Source: Polyangiaceae bacterium
GTDB lineage: Bacteria; Myxococcota_A; Polyangia; Polyangiales; Polyangiaceae
Direction: 5' to 3'
Assembly: GCA_015075635.1 (NCBI GenBank)
Contig: JABTUA010000003.1
Location: 1,736,001 to 1,800,000, forward strand
DNA: 64,000 bases
Shown: positions 52,035 to 60,755 of the stretch, piece by piece
Numbering within the stretch: position 1 is the first letter of the stretch
Layout of the letters: the number at the start of each line of letters is the position of its first letter
Translations under genes and position numbers: made by a program
Notes under the pieces: generated by a model
Seen by the model: the letters and a program-made list of their open reading frames with translations, nothing else
What the model was told of the DNA's origin: nothing
Databases searched by the model: none

Positions 52035-53381
52035 GTGAGTGAGAGCCAGCAGCGTTATCACGTGATCGAGCGCATCGCCGCCGGCGGCATGGCCGAGGTG
52101 TTCCGGGGCGAGAGCGCGGGAATCGAGGGCTTCCGCAAGAAAGTCGCGATCAAGCGCGTGCTGCCCAAGCTCAGCGCCAACCGCGAGTTCATCCAGATGT
52201 TCCTCGACGAAGCGCGGCTGTGCGCCTACCTGAGCCACAGCAAGTGCGTGCAGGTCTTCGACATCGGCCAGGGCAGCGGCGCGCACTTCATCGTGATGGA
52301 GTACGTGGACGGGGCGGATCTGAAGGAGGTCCTCGACTACCTCAGCGCCCACCAGATGCAGATGCGGGTGGAGGTGGCCTGTCGGGTCGCGATGGACGTG
52401 TGCGAGGGCCTCGCCTACGCGCACGCCGCCTGCGATCACCAGGGACGCTCTCTGGAGATCGTGCACCGCGACATCTCGCCGCACAACGTGCTCATCACGC
52501 GCTTCGGCGAGGTCAAGCTGGTGGATTTCGGCCTGGCCAAGGCCAGCTCCCACCTGACCGCCGAGGACGAGGACATCGTCAAAGGCAAGTTCGGCTACCT
52601 CGCGCCGGAGGTGACGATGGGGCAGAGGGCCGACCGGCGCGTGGACATCTTCGCCGCCGGCATCCTGCTCTGGGAGATGCTGGCCGGTCGCCGCCTGTTC
52701 CTGGGCGAGAGCGACGTCGAGACCTTCAAGCTGGTGCGCGCCGCCGAGATCCCCGACCCGCGCCAGTTCCGCCCGGACATTCCGGAGGCGGTGCTGCGCG
52801 TCCTCGGCAAGGCGCTCGCCAAGGACCCGGCCCAGCGCTACCAGACCGGCGACGAATACGCCCGGGACCTGGGCCTGGTGCTCAGGGGGCTCGCGAGCCC
52901 GGTCACCTACCTGGACATCGCGGAGATCGTGCGCCTGGCCGCGGACGAGCGCGCGCGTCGCCGCAAGGCGGAGGGCAAGAGTCAGGCAGGCGCCATCGGT
53001 GACGTCATCATCGACGCGCTGCACGAGTTCTCGGGATCGCCGGGCAGCCTGGCCGCGGAGGCCATGCAGGCCACGCTCGGGACGCCGGGCATCGAGGCCG
53101 GCGGAGGCAGCTTCGAGGATCCGAGCTCCTGGGGACTGGATGCGGTGTTCGAGGAGGCCGCCAAGTCGGCGCGTCAGCCAGCGCCCGCGCCCGCCGCACC
53201 GGCCGCGCCGGCTGCGCCCGCCGCACCGACTGCCGCGCCGCGTCCGCCGCCGCCCCGCGCCGCTGCGCCGCCGCCCGCCGCTGCGGGAGCGGCCCAGGCT
53301 CCTCCGCCACCGCCCCGCGAGCGCGTGAAGGAAGAGCCCAAGAAGGACGGTCCGTTCTGGCGGCGCTGGTTCGGCAGCTGA
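52035..53381 (+). CDS. Eukaryote-like Ser/Thr protein kinase
   Basis: A 448-residue kinase. The kinase domain fills residues 8-285: glycine loop IAAGGMAEVF, VAIKRVLPK (Lys40), VHRDISPHNVLI (Asp146), VDFGLAKASS (Asp164) and KFGYLAPEVTMG. There is no transmembrane segment. The C-terminal 110 residues form a helical piece (YLDIAEIVRLAADERA) and a Pro/Ala-rich tail ending DGPFWRRWFGS. GTG 52035 has GAGG six bases upstream; tandem ATG 52005/52008 are alternatives with a 10- or 9-residue extension. Its stop overlaps the next reading frame. Confidence 0.95.
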   Translation: MSESQQRYHVIERIAAGGMAEVFRGESAGIEGFRKKVAIKRVLPKLSANREFIQMFLDEARLCAYLSHSKCVQVFDIGQGSGAHFIVMEYVDGADLKEVLDYLSAHQMQMRVEVACRVAMDVCEGLAYAHAACDHQGRSLEIVHRDISPHNVLITRFGEVKLVDFGLAKASSHLTAEDEDIVKGKFGYLAPEVTMGQRADRRVDIFAAGILLWEMLAGRRLFLGESDVETFKLVRAAEIPDPRQFRPDIPEAVLRVLGKALAKDPAQRYQTGDEYARDLGLVLRGLASPVTYLDIAEIVRLAADERARRRKAEGKSQAGAIGDVIIDALHEFSGSPGSLAAEAMQATLGTPGIEAGGGSFEDPSSWGLDAVFEEAAKSARQPAPAPAAPAAPAAPAAPTAAPRPPPPRAAAPPPAAAGAAQAPPPPPRERVKEEPKKDGPFWRRWFGS

Positions 53382-54565
53382 CGCGTTCCGCCGGGCTGGC
53401 GCTCTGCTTCGCCGTCGCGTGCGGCGAGCGCGGGCCCCGGCAGTACCGCTACCCGCCGCCGCAGCCGCTCGCACCCACGCCGGTGGCGCAGCCCGCGCCG
53501 CCGCCGAGCGCCAGCGCTCCGCTCCCGGAGGCGCCGCGCCCGACCCCGAGCAGCGTGACCTTCAGCGTCGGGCAGCCCATCCAGTTTCGCGGCGGGCCAG
53601 CGTTGAAGCTCGCGCCCATCGCCAAGCAGACGGCGATTCACGCGCTCTCGCCGGACGCCAAGAGTTGGGTCATCGACGGGCCGGACAACACGGTGAAGCT
53701 GGTGACCCCGGCTTTCCCCCAGGGCGTGTCCCATCCCGTATGGGTGCCGAGCGCGCTGTTCTCCGACGACGGGAGCAAGGTCCTGATCTGGAGCACCAGC
53801 GATCTGGCCGTGATGGACGTGCAGAGCGGCCGGCTCCTGGGCAAGCGCGAAGGCTCCATCTGCGCTGCGCGCTTCTCGGGCGACAACGAGGTCGTCTTCC
53901 ACGAGTCGAGCAAAGAGCCCAGCGCGCGCTTCTGGCGCTGGACGCTGGGAACGCCTGCCGCGCTGCCCCTGGGGCCGGGGCGCGAGGCCGACTACTGCTA
54001 CGCCTCGCGCGACGGCACGAGCTGGCTCGTCGAGAGCTACGACAAGCGCTGGTACCTGGACGGCAAGAGCGGCGGCGCGCGCCCGATCAGCCCACCCGCG
54101 CAGGGTGGCGCGCTGTCCCTCGCGGGCAACCGGGCCTGCGTCGGCGACGACAACGGGTTTTCGTGCGTCCGCTACCCGGACGAGCGCACCGAGCGGGTCT
54201 GGTCCAAGCCGAGCAGCGACTACGTCGTCTTCGACAGCGCCGGCGCGCACGCGATGATCGTGTACGCCGAGGGCGCCGACGGCGTGCGCCAGAGCTACGC
54301 GCTGGTGGACTTCGGCGCGCTCACGGTGCGGCCGCTCCGAGGGGTGAAGGCCACGAGCGGCAGCATGTTCACGCTCTCACCTGGGGCGACGCTCTTGACC
54401 ATCGGCAGCGGCCGCGGGCTCTTCGTCTACGACGTCGAGCGCGCCCAGACGCGCTTCGCCGCCCACCGCCCGCTCTACGGCAACCACGTGTTTCCGCACC
54501 ACCCGCGCCGCGTCGTCGCCGGCACCGACGAGCCGATGGACCTGTTCCTAGTCGAGGTGCCGTAG
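53378..54565 (+). CDS. Beta-propeller-like lipoprotein with non-canonical start
   Basis: The frame encodes TRSAGLALCFAVACGERGP, a typical lipoprotein signal with AVAC lipobox, followed by a Pro-rich linker and a WD/PQQ-like series of strands (HALSPDAKSWVIDGPDNTVK, ALFSDDGSKVLIWSTSDLAV, LLTIGSGRGLFVYDVERA). No ATG, GTG or TTG lies in frame before the signal peptide. CTG 53378 overlaps the kinase TGA and is the natural place to start; a GTG at 53483 would cut off the signal. Probably a sensor or target partner of the kinase, translated by coupling. About 395 residues. Confidence 0.65.
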   Translation: MTRSAGLALCFAVACGERGPRQYRYPPPQPLAPTPVAQPAPPPSASAPLPEAPRPTPSSVTFSVGQPIQFRGGPALKLAPIAKQTAIHALSPDAKSWVIDGPDNTVKLVTPAFPQGVSHPVWVPSALFSDDGSKVLIWSTSDLAVMDVQSGRLLGKREGSICAARFSGDNEVVFHESSKEPSARFWRWTLGTPAALPLGPGREADYCYASRDGTSWLVESYDKRWYLDGKSGGARPISPPAQGGALSLAGNRACVGDDNGFSCVRYPDERTERVWSKPSSDYVVFDSAGAHAMIVYAEGADGVRQSYALVDFGALTVRPLRGVKATSGSMFTLSPGATLLTIGSGRGLFVYDVERAQTRFAAHRPLYGNHVFPHHPRRVVAGTDEPMDLFLVEVP

Positions 54566-54739
54566 CCGCAGCCGTCGGTCGGTGGGGCGTCGGCCAACAC
54601 AGGGACTTGCCGGGGCAGGGAAGCTCCAATCAAGTCGCGCCGTAAGGTCTACCCGACACGGTGCGACCTTCGGCCTTTGGGCTTGGGGGGCGCGGCTTGC
54701 AGCTGATCCGCTGGCTACTCAGCCTGCCGCCGAGCCGTC

Positions 54740-55195
54740 ATGATCTTTGGTGTCAGCGCCATGACCGTTCGCGAGCTCGAGCGTCCCCGGTCCGGTCGTT
54801 CGTGGGCCATCAGCCTGGCGTTCGCCCTCGCAGCGGGAGCTCTGCTGGCGGGTGCCCGCCGGTGGGGGTGGTCCCCAGCGCTGGTACGATGGTACGTGGC
54901 GGCCCCTTTCGCTATCGCTGCCGCGTCGGCCCTACTTTGGAGCCATCCGGCGAGGCGGTGGGGACCGCTGGCAGCGCTGGTAGTGACCTTTGCGGCGAGT
55001 CTGATCATCGCGATCGAGTGGTCTCTGCCGAGCCCGACTCGGGAAGCCTGGTGTCAGGGTCCTCACGCCCGTTGCCCAGACCGCCTCGTGACGCTGGCGC
55101 TGCTCGTGAGCGCGCTTGCCGCCGCGGGCCTGGGCGCTCTCTTGACCTGGCTCGTGGCCAAGCTCCGCCGGCGCCTCTCCTCGCCTCGGGACTAG
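54740..55195 (+). CDS. Small four-helix membrane protein
   Basis: A 151-residue protein with about four transmembrane segments: WAISLAFALAAGALLAGA, WYVAAPFAIAAASALLW, WGPLAALVVTFAASLIIAIE and LVTLALLVSALAAAGLGALL. A Cys pair (CQGPHARC) lies in the loop before the last helix. Start at ATG 54740 or the in-frame ATG 54761. No family recognised. The stop codon TAG sits at the edge of a REP-like palindrome related to those at 24789-25056. The 54566-54739 stretch before it has no gene. Confidence 0.6.
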   Translation: MIFGVSAMTVRELERPRSGRSWAISLAFALAAGALLAGARRWGWSPALVRWYVAAPFAIAAASALLWSHPARRWGPLAALVVTFAASLIIAIEWSLPSPTREAWCQGPHARCPDRLVTLALLVSALAAAGLGALLTWLVAKLRRRLSSPRD

Positions 55196-55208
55196 GGGTG
55201 GTGTCCCC
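55192..55208. repeat. Single REP-like palindrome
   Basis: CTAGGGGTGGTGTCCCC starts at the stop codon (TAG 55193-55195) of the membrane protein gene. It has a GGGG/CCCC stem and shares CTAGGG-GGTGTCCC with the ends of the element at 24789-25056. It is an isolated copy, consistent with a REP family spread by a trans-acting transposase elsewhere, or with a recurrent terminator. Confidence 0.5.
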
Positions 55209-55518
55209 ATGCACACGCCGGGCACGAAGCGCCCGACCGTGACCCAGCCCCGCTCGGTAACCGGACAGAGGGTGAGAAGCGACGCGTTCTCGGAGAGTTG
55301 AGGACGGTCACGGGCAGGGCTCTCGAGCAGGCGCAGATTCGCAATTGAGGTCAGGACGGGCCGGCGCTGGAGCGGAGGGTGTGGCTATTCGGGGGCGCTG
55401 GTGAAGCATCCGCTTGGAAGAGCGCGATCTCGGCCGCGACCACGCGGCGAGAGGTGACCAAGAGCCAAACCGCGTCGGAGTAGTGCTATGATGCGTGCTC
55501 CAGCGAGAGGGAGAAGCA
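55196..55518. other. Intergenic stretch of 323 bp before the PAN-domain gene
   Basis: No convincing gene is found on either strand. It holds the end of the REP-like palindrome and, near its right edge, an extended -10 promoter. The sequence is less G+C-rich than the flanking genes. Short frames on the minus strand have neither ribosome site nor recognisable protein content. Confidence 0.6.
55484..55492 (+). promoter_or_regulatory. Extended -10 promoter TGCTATGAT
   Basis: TATGAT (55487-55492) differs from the consensus -10 by one base and is preceded by TGC, the extended -10 dinucleotide plus one. No good -35 is present, as is usual for extended -10 promoters. The start site would be near 55499, leaving a leader of about 20 bases with GGGAGAAGCA before ATG 55519. 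Confidence 0.55.
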
Positions 55519-56265
55519 ATGCGGGGCTTTGGCGTAGTTGTGCTCTTGGGCGCCGGTGTACTCTCAGCAAGCGCGGGTGCACCCCGTGTGATGGCCCAGA
55601 CGGTCCCAGCGGCTCCGCCGCTTGCTCCCGACCTAGCCGTGACCGGTCTGAAGCTGAACGGCGAGTTCAATCCCGGGGGCCGCGTCCAGCTCGAGGCGAC
55701 CGTCACTGCCCTGGGGCACTTTCCCGGCAAGTCGCATCAGCTCGAGTACGCTTTCCAGTTCTGTCGCGAGAAAGTCTGCACCGGGGTCGTGAAGGGTTTG
55801 GCCACGTTCACGCCGGGCGCGACGACGCTGATTCAGACGGACTGGATCTCCGTCGACCCTTGGGTCGGGAAGAGCTTCGCTGGGGAAGTCGTGAAATACA
55901 CTCAGTTGATGGTCTTCGTGAAGGACCCGAAGGTGCAGGAGAACTTCGCCAACAACGAGCAGTCCGTCCCCGTGAGCGCGGGAGAGCTCCCCAAAGCGCC
56001 TTACGCATACGTGAAGTTCAGCGATCGAGAGATCGACAAGCAGAACGCCGCAAAGCTGAAGGGTGTCAGCCGTGACGCGTGTTTGCTGGCCTGCTCGGCG
56101 GATCGACTGTGCAAGAGCGTGGACTACGCCCCGAAGACCGATACCTGCTACACGCAACACGTGCACCGCCAACAGGTGGGCAAGGCTTACAAGAAGTCCG
56201 CGAAGTACGATCACTACGCGCGGCCATGTCAGCTCGACGACAGCCCGAAGAAGTGCAGCACCTGA
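55519..56265 (+). CDS. Secreted protein with C-terminal PAN/apple domain
   Basis: A 248-residue protein with signal peptide (FGVVVLLGAGVLSASAGA). A beta-sandwich-like section follows (LAVTGLKLNGEFNPGGRVQL, HQLEYAFQFCREKVCTGVV). The last 70 residues are a PAN/apple domain: FSDREIDKQNAAKLKGVSRD, ACLLACSADRLCKSVDYAP and DTCYTQHVHRQQV, with the C-x3-C-x5-C-x-S pattern of that fold. PAN domains bind sugars or proteins. ATG 55519 is preferred over 55495 because GGGAG precedes it and the signal peptide is then normal. Likely a surface or secreted ligand binder. Confidence 0.75.
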   Translation: MRGFGVVVLLGAGVLSASAGAPRVMAQTVPAAPPLAPDLAVTGLKLNGEFNPGGRVQLEATVTALGHFPGKSHQLEYAFQFCREKVCTGVVKGLATFTPGATTLIQTDWISVDPWVGKSFAGEVVKYTQLMVFVKDPKVQENFANNEQSVPVSAGELPKAPYAYVKFSDREIDKQNAAKLKGVSRDACLLACSADRLCKSVDYAPKTDTCYTQHVHRQQVGKAYKKSAKYDHYARPCQLDDSPKKCST

Positions 56266-56355
56266 GCGTCCCGAACAGAGTGTCTTTTCGCCCCGTGCGG
56301 ACGATCCGGCGAGCCGACGAGCCCGGCCGAGCACCGTGGTCTTCGACAGCGCCGC

Positions 56356-56964
56356 TCAATCGGTAGATGCGTCGCCGGTCGAACCGCCGCTGCCACCGGT
56401 CGAACCGCCGCTGCCGCCGGTCGCGCCGCCGCTGCCGCCGGTCGCGCCGCCGCTGCCGCCGGTCGAGCCGCCGCTGCCGCCGGTCGAGCTGCCGCTGCCG
56501 CCGGTCGAGCCGCCGCTGCCGCCGGTCGAGCCGCCGCTGCCGCCGGTCGAGCCGCCGCTGCCGCCGGTCGAGCCGCCGCTGCCGCCGGCCCCGCCGCTCG
56601 AGGCGTCGCTGCCGCCGTCTGGCTTTGAGCCGCCAGTGCCGCTCGAGCCGCCGGTGCTCGCGCCGCCGCCGCTCGTGGTGCCTCCGGCGCCGCCGCTCGG
56701 GTAGCCGCCGGAGCCGCCGAGCTGCGTGTAGCCGTCGGGGCAGACCTTCCCGGTCTCGCACACGCCGGAGACGATCTCGCCCTGGGCGTTCTCGCACAGG
56801 ATGTTCGGGCAGGGGCCCATGCCGGCCACGCCGCCTCCAGCGCCGCCGCCGGCGCTCGACCCACCGCCGCCGCCGTCGCCACCCTTGGGGTTGGCGTCGC
56901 CGATCTCACCCGGGCCGCACGACGACGCCACCAGCGCGAGAGCGACCCAGAGCGATCTGTCCAT
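56356..56964 (-). CDS. Lipoprotein with (GGSGGST)n tail
   Basis: A 202-residue protein from ATG 56964, lipobox LVASSC. The only structured part is a short Cys-rich region (GPCPNILCENAQGEIVSGVC, ETGKVCPDGYTQLGG). It is followed by Gly/Ser/Thr repeats to the end, ten of them coded by a 21-bp tandem repeat. It lies 16 bp downstream of the DUF1501 gene and is probably the third gene of the DUF1592-DUF1501 operon. It may serve as a surface-anchored scaffold for those proteins; this is inference. Confidence 0.7.
   Translation of the reverse strand: MDRSLWVALALVASSCGPGEIGDANPKGGDGGGGGSSAGGGAGGGVAGMGPCPNILCENAQGEIVSGVCETGKVCPDGYTQLGGSGGYPSGGAGGTTSGGGASTGGSSGTGGSKPDGGSDASSGGAGGSGGSTGGSGGSTGGSGGSTGGSGGSTGGSGSSTGGSGGSTGGSGGATGGSGGATGGSGGSTGGSGGSTGDASTD
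56378..56587. repeat. Ten 21-bp tandem repeats coding GGSGGST
   Basis: Ten units of GTCGAGCCGCCGCTGCCGCC plus G (with GAA, GCG, CTG and CCA variants) encode seven-residue Gly/Ser/Thr repeats on the minus strand. Units are in frame, so copy-number change alters only tail length. Not a CRISPR: there are no spacers. Confidence 0.9.
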
Positions 56965-56980
56965 CCAGCTCTCGAGTCTA

Positions 56981-58309
56981 TCAGCCAAAGAGCGGAAGGT
57001 CCTCCCCGGGCAACGGGAACGCCTTCTCGGCCTGGCTCCCGGCGACCTGGGCCTTGATGCGCAGCGCGCGGTGGATGTGCTCGGGGCGCAGGCGCACACC
57101 GGCGTCGCCGTCCACCACGTTCAAGCTGGTCGGGTCGATGTTCTTCGGCTTCTGCGAGGCCTCCAGCGTGCCGCCGATCACGCGGTTGCCGGCGATGCCG
57201 GGGCCCATGGCCAGGAAGCTGGTGATCGACCAGTGGTCCTTGCCGCTCGCGGCGTTGGTGCCGTTGTAGTGGGGCCCGCGACCGAAGTCGCTGGCCGAGA
57301 GCACCACGACCTTGTTGGCGAGGCCGTTGGCCGAGATCTCGTCCATGATGAACGACAGCCCGAACAAGAGCTTTGCCAGCTGGCGTCGCTGGTTCGTGTC
57401 GTGGTTGCCGTGGGTGTCGAAGCCACCGATGCTGACGTTGGCGGCGACGGCGAGGCCGGACTTGAACGCGGCGATGGCGAGCTGCGCCTGCTGGAGCATG
57501 CGCTCGAGATCGCTCAGCGCGTTGCCCGGCAGGTCCACCAGCGTCGCGGGGATTTGCAGGTCCGCGAGCTCGTTCTCGGCGACCCGCGCCAGGAACAGTC
57601 CGTCCATCGAGCGCTGGATGGTGGGCAGGCGCTGGCCGCCCTGGAGGCGCGCGATGCGCTCGGCCTGCGCCTTGGCGATGCGGCTGAAGGTGTCGGTGGT
57701 GTGGTACTTGTCGCCGGCCAGATTGTTCGGGTCCACGTTGTTGGGGAACGCGATCTTCTTCAGCGTGGCCACGCTGTTCACGCGGGTGAGCGGCACGATG
57801 TTCTGCGTCGCGTCGTAGCCGCCGCTCGAGATGAAAGCCATCGGCTTCTCCGGCGCGCGGACTCCGGCGATGAGCGCGCCGAGCGCCGGGTATCCCTCGG
57901 AGATGCGACCGCACCACATGGTTCGATTGCCGGCGTCGTGATTGTTGGTGGAGGTGTCCACGCCGTTCAGCACGCAGAGCTGGGCGCCGTGCTTGTTCAG
58001 GAACGCCTCGTTGTCCATCAGGTAGCTCTCGTACCCGGTGGTGGTGTCGAGCCCCATCGCGGCGAGATCCAGCGGGATCGGCGCGTAGGGGATGTTCCCG
58101 ACCTTCTTGATCTCGGTGTAGAGCCGGTTGTGGTCTTTGTTCAGCGTCGGGTTGAACATGAAGTTCGGATCCCAACCGCCGCCGGCGTTGACCATGATGT
58201 AGAAGGGGCCGCCGTAGGGGGTCGCGGCGCCTGCGTCTCGGGTGAAGACGGGAGCCGTGACGGCGAGACCAGCGAGCGCTGCGGCTTTCAGGAAGCTTCG
58301 TCGTTCCAT
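56981..58309 (-). CDS. Tat-exported DUF1501 family protein
   Basis: A 442-residue protein with a twin-arginine signal (MERRSFLKAAALAGLAVTAP). The domain is DUF1501, an alkaline-phosphatase-superfamily relative: YIMVNAGGGWDPNFMFNP near the start, SIGGFDTHGNHDTNQRRQLA, and KVVVLSASDFGRGPHYNG with GKDHWSITSFLAMGPG near the end (the FDTHxxQ ... SxFGRxPxxN ... GxDHW pattern). These proteins are always found next to DUF1592-type haem proteins, here 10 bp upstream. Role unknown; export folded, so a metal or cofactor is likely. Confidence 0.85.
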   Translation of the reverse strand: MERRSFLKAAALAGLAVTAPVFTRDAGAATPYGGPFYIMVNAGGGWDPNFMFNPTLNKDHNRLYTEIKKVGNIPYAPIPLDLAAMGLDTTTGYESYLMDNEAFLNKHGAQLCVLNGVDTSTNNHDAGNRTMWCGRISEGYPALGALIAGVRAPEKPMAFISSGGYDATQNIVPLTRVNSVATLKKIAFPNNVDPNNLAGDKYHTTDTFSRIAKAQAERIARLQGGQRLPTIQRSMDGLFLARVAENELADLQIPATLVDLPGNALSDLERMLQQAQLAIAAFKSGLAVAANVSIGGFDTHGNHDTNQRRQLAKLLFGLSFIMDEISANGLANKVVVLSASDFGRGPHYNGTNAASGKDHWSITSFLAMGPGIAGNRVIGGTLEASQKPKNIDPTSLNVVDGDAGVRLRPEHIHRALRIKAQVAGSQAEKAFPLPGEDLPLFG

Positions 58310-58319
58310 GGCGGTCTCC

Positions 58320-60635
58320 TCACTCGTACAGGAAGTGGAAATCGGACATGAGGTAGGTGACCACGGCCATCCACGCGCGCACGGTGTAGTCCGGGTCCTT
58401 CTCGAGGCGCTCGGCGGTGGGTAGATCCTGGTCGGTGTAGGGGTTCTTGCGAGCCCGGCACGAGTAGACGATGTCCGCCGTCAGGGTCTTCGCGGCGATG
58501 GCCGCCTTGCCCTCGTTCCAGGTGTCCACGAAGAGCTGGTAGGTCTTGTCGAGCTCCGGGTCGCCGAGCGGCAGCGCCTCGCCCAGCACGTGGGCGTGCA
58601 GATACTGGATGTTCTTCTTGATGGCTGCCGCGCTGGTGTCCGGCGTGTCCGCGACCTCCACGTAGGGGAACAAGAAGCGCGCGGCCGGATCGTCCACGGA
58701 GAGGTCCCAGGCCGTGGTCTGGCAGGCGACCTCGTTGGCCATGCGCCAGCCCACGTTGGCCATCACGCCGTTCGGCGCGGACAGGCGCTTGGTCACGTCG
58801 TCCGAGTCGATGCCGCCGTAGAGGATGCGGTAGTCCGAGCTCAGGTAGTCGGTCTTGTAGTAGCCGACGCCCTTGCCCCAGGGGAGCCCAGTGACCGCGC
58901 GGATCTTGCGGCCCAGCACCTCGGGGATGATCAGCCGTCCGGTGCCGACGCCGGCGAGCTCGGCCGCGCGTCCTTCGCTGAGGGCCGCCTTGGTGTTCTT
59001 CCCGCGGAAGTAGGGCGAGAGCACGATGTCGCGCACGACCAGCTTCAGGTTCTGGCCTTCCTTCACGAAGGTGTCGGCGATGCGCCGGAACATCGCGTCC
59101 TGCGCCGTCCAGGCGGCGAGCTCCTCTTTGAGCGTGGGCGAGTCGGCGCTCCGCGGGTACTCGAGGGGCTCCTGCCCCGTCAGCGCCGTGTACATCGTGT
59201 ACACGACCGAGAGCGAGAAGCGCGGATCCGCGACGATGCGCGCGCCCAGCCAGGGCAGCGCGGCGTCGTAGTCCTTGTTCTCCATGACCTCGCCGCCGAA
59301 GCCGGAGAGCACCATGTCGTTGTGCCAGGTGTTCTTCGGCTCGAACTTCTCCTGGTCGTTGTCGTCGTACTTCTGGAACGCGCCGGCGATGGGGTCGATC
59401 ATGCGGTGGCAGACGCTACAGCTCTGATCGTTCATGGTCGGGTTCTGCACCGCCGTCGCCGCCGTCGGATCCAGCGGCCGCTCCGCGACCTTCAGGATGT
59501 CGGTGGCCAGGAAGAACTTGAAGATCATGCGCGACCGGTGCCGGTTCCGGTTGGTCGGCGTGGTCGGGAAGCGGTTCAGCCAGACCGGGCTGGACAAGAC
59601 GCCGGCGTGCGGGATGGTGCCCTCGCCCAGCGCCACGATCTTCCGCTCCTGGAAGTCGGTCTCGTCCGTCTGGGAGAGGCCGTTCAGATCCGCGTTGTAG
59701 ATCTTGGCGGAGAAGTAGTTCATCACCGTGTAGTCGGCGGTGACCACCTCCGAGAAGGGCTTGTCGTTCTTCACGATGTGCGCGACGAGCTCGAGCGGCT
59801 CGCGAGCGAGCGCCCGATTGACCTTGGTCTGATCCGCGGTCGGCAGCGTCTCGAACCAGGCATCCCCCGCGTTGGGGAACTGCGTCTTGTTGAGCAGATT
59901 CGCGGCGTAGCTCGAGTAGCCCAGGTAGCGGTCGGTCAGGTAGACGTCGTTGAAGATCTCCTTGATTCGGTCGAAGAAGGCGTCTTCCTTCATCATCTCG
60001 AGCAGCACGGCGGAGAGGGCGGCCTCGCCTTCGGTGACGACCTTCTCGATCTCTGCCGGCTTGGGCAGCCGGCCCAAGAGGGTGATGCTGGCCTTGCGCA
60101 GGGTGCTCAGGGCGTCGAGCTGCACCACGTCGTCGAAGGACATCGCCGAGCTGCCGCCGGCGCAGGCCTCCGTGGCCGGCAGGTTCTTCACGAACGACTC
60201 GAGCGCTTGGTGCTCGGGGCTGCCCGCCTCGAACACCACGCCGCCGCCGTGATCGATGTCGCCCAGGGGCTTGAACAGCAGGTAGCTCTTGCCGTCGTAC
60301 TGCGTCTTCGCGAACTTCTTCGCCATCTCCAGGTTCGCGTCGAGGAAGCCCGGGTACGACGCGGGCAGGAGCTGAAACTTGGCGCCCTCCATCACGGCCT
60401 CGCCGTCCGGCGCGTGGCACTTGAGGCAGTGCTCGGCCATCACCGGCGCCCAAACCTTTTCCGCGAAGTACTCGCGGGTGCTCAGGCACTGGCCGGTCTG
60501 GCCGGTGCCGCCGGAGCCACCGCTCTTGCCCGGATCCGAGTCGCTGCTGCAGCCGAAGCCCGTGAGCCCCGCGGCCGCGGCCGCGCCCAAGAGGCCCGCC
60601 AGCCAGCCGGGGTTCCGCCGAAGAGGTTCTCGCAT
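58320..60635 (-). CDS. DUF1592/DUF1588-type dihaem cytochrome c lipoprotein
   Basis: A 771-residue protein with lipobox TGFGC (near residue 29). Two CxxCH haem sites are seen: EHCLKCHAPDGEAVMEG in the N-terminal cytochrome-like domain and QSCSVCHRMIDPIAGAFQKY in the DUF1588 domain. The FDDVVQLDALSTLRKASITL, FFDRIKEIFNDVYLTDRYLG and HAGVLSSPVWLNRFPTTPTN segments mark the DUF1549/1592 style core. VYTMYTALTGQEPLEYPR and VVRDIVLSPYFRG complete the family architecture. Such proteins pair with DUF1501. Suggested as periplasmic oxidoreductases; substrate unknown. GGAGG lies six bases before the ATG. Confidence 0.85.
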   Translation of the reverse strand: MREPLRRNPGWLAGLLGAAAAAGLTGFGCSSDSDPGKSGGSGGTGQTGQCLSTREYFAEKVWAPVMAEHCLKCHAPDGEAVMEGAKFQLLPASYPGFLDANLEMAKKFAKTQYDGKSYLLFKPLGDIDHGGGVVFEAGSPEHQALESFVKNLPATEACAGGSSAMSFDDVVQLDALSTLRKASITLLGRLPKPAEIEKVVTEGEAALSAVLLEMMKEDAFFDRIKEIFNDVYLTDRYLGYSSYAANLLNKTQFPNAGDAWFETLPTADQTKVNRALAREPLELVAHIVKNDKPFSEVVTADYTVMNYFSAKIYNADLNGLSQTDETDFQERKIVALGEGTIPHAGVLSSPVWLNRFPTTPTNRNRHRSRMIFKFFLATDILKVAERPLDPTAATAVQNPTMNDQSCSVCHRMIDPIAGAFQKYDDNDQEKFEPKNTWHNDMVLSGFGGEVMENKDYDAALPWLGARIVADPRFSLSVVYTMYTALTGQEPLEYPRSADSPTLKEELAAWTAQDAMFRRIADTFVKEGQNLKLVVRDIVLSPYFRGKNTKAALSEGRAAELAGVGTGRLIIPEVLGRKIRAVTGLPWGKGVGYYKTDYLSSDYRILYGGIDSDDVTKRLSAPNGVMANVGWRMANEVACQTTAWDLSVDDPAARFLFPYVEVADTPDTSAAAIKKNIQYLHAHVLGEALPLGDPELDKTYQLFVDTWNEGKAAIAAKTLTADIVYSCRARKNPYTDQDLPTAERLEKDPDYTVRAWMAVVTYLMSDFHFLYE

Positions 60636-60651
60636 CTGATTCCTCCGGTTG

Positions 60652-60679
60652 GGCGGGCTCTCGGCAACAAGAGCCCGCC
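60652..60679 (-). promoter_or_regulatory. Stable hairpin in the leader of the DUF1592-DUF1501 operon
   Basis: A perfect 10-bp inverted repeat (GGCGGGCTCT / AGAGCCCGCC) with an 8-base loop lies 16 bases upstream of the ATG at 60635, right before the GGAGG ribosome site. On the minus strand it would form in the 5' leader and could control translation or act as an attenuator. No U-tract follows, so a plain terminator is less likely. Upstream, TTGACG (minus strand) may be part of the promoter. Confidence 0.45.
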
Positions 60680-60755
60680 AGACTAGATAACGCTACGGAA
60701 CCAGAGAGATGACGTCAATCAAGTCCGACAACGTCGGCTGATGTGCGCGTGATCT

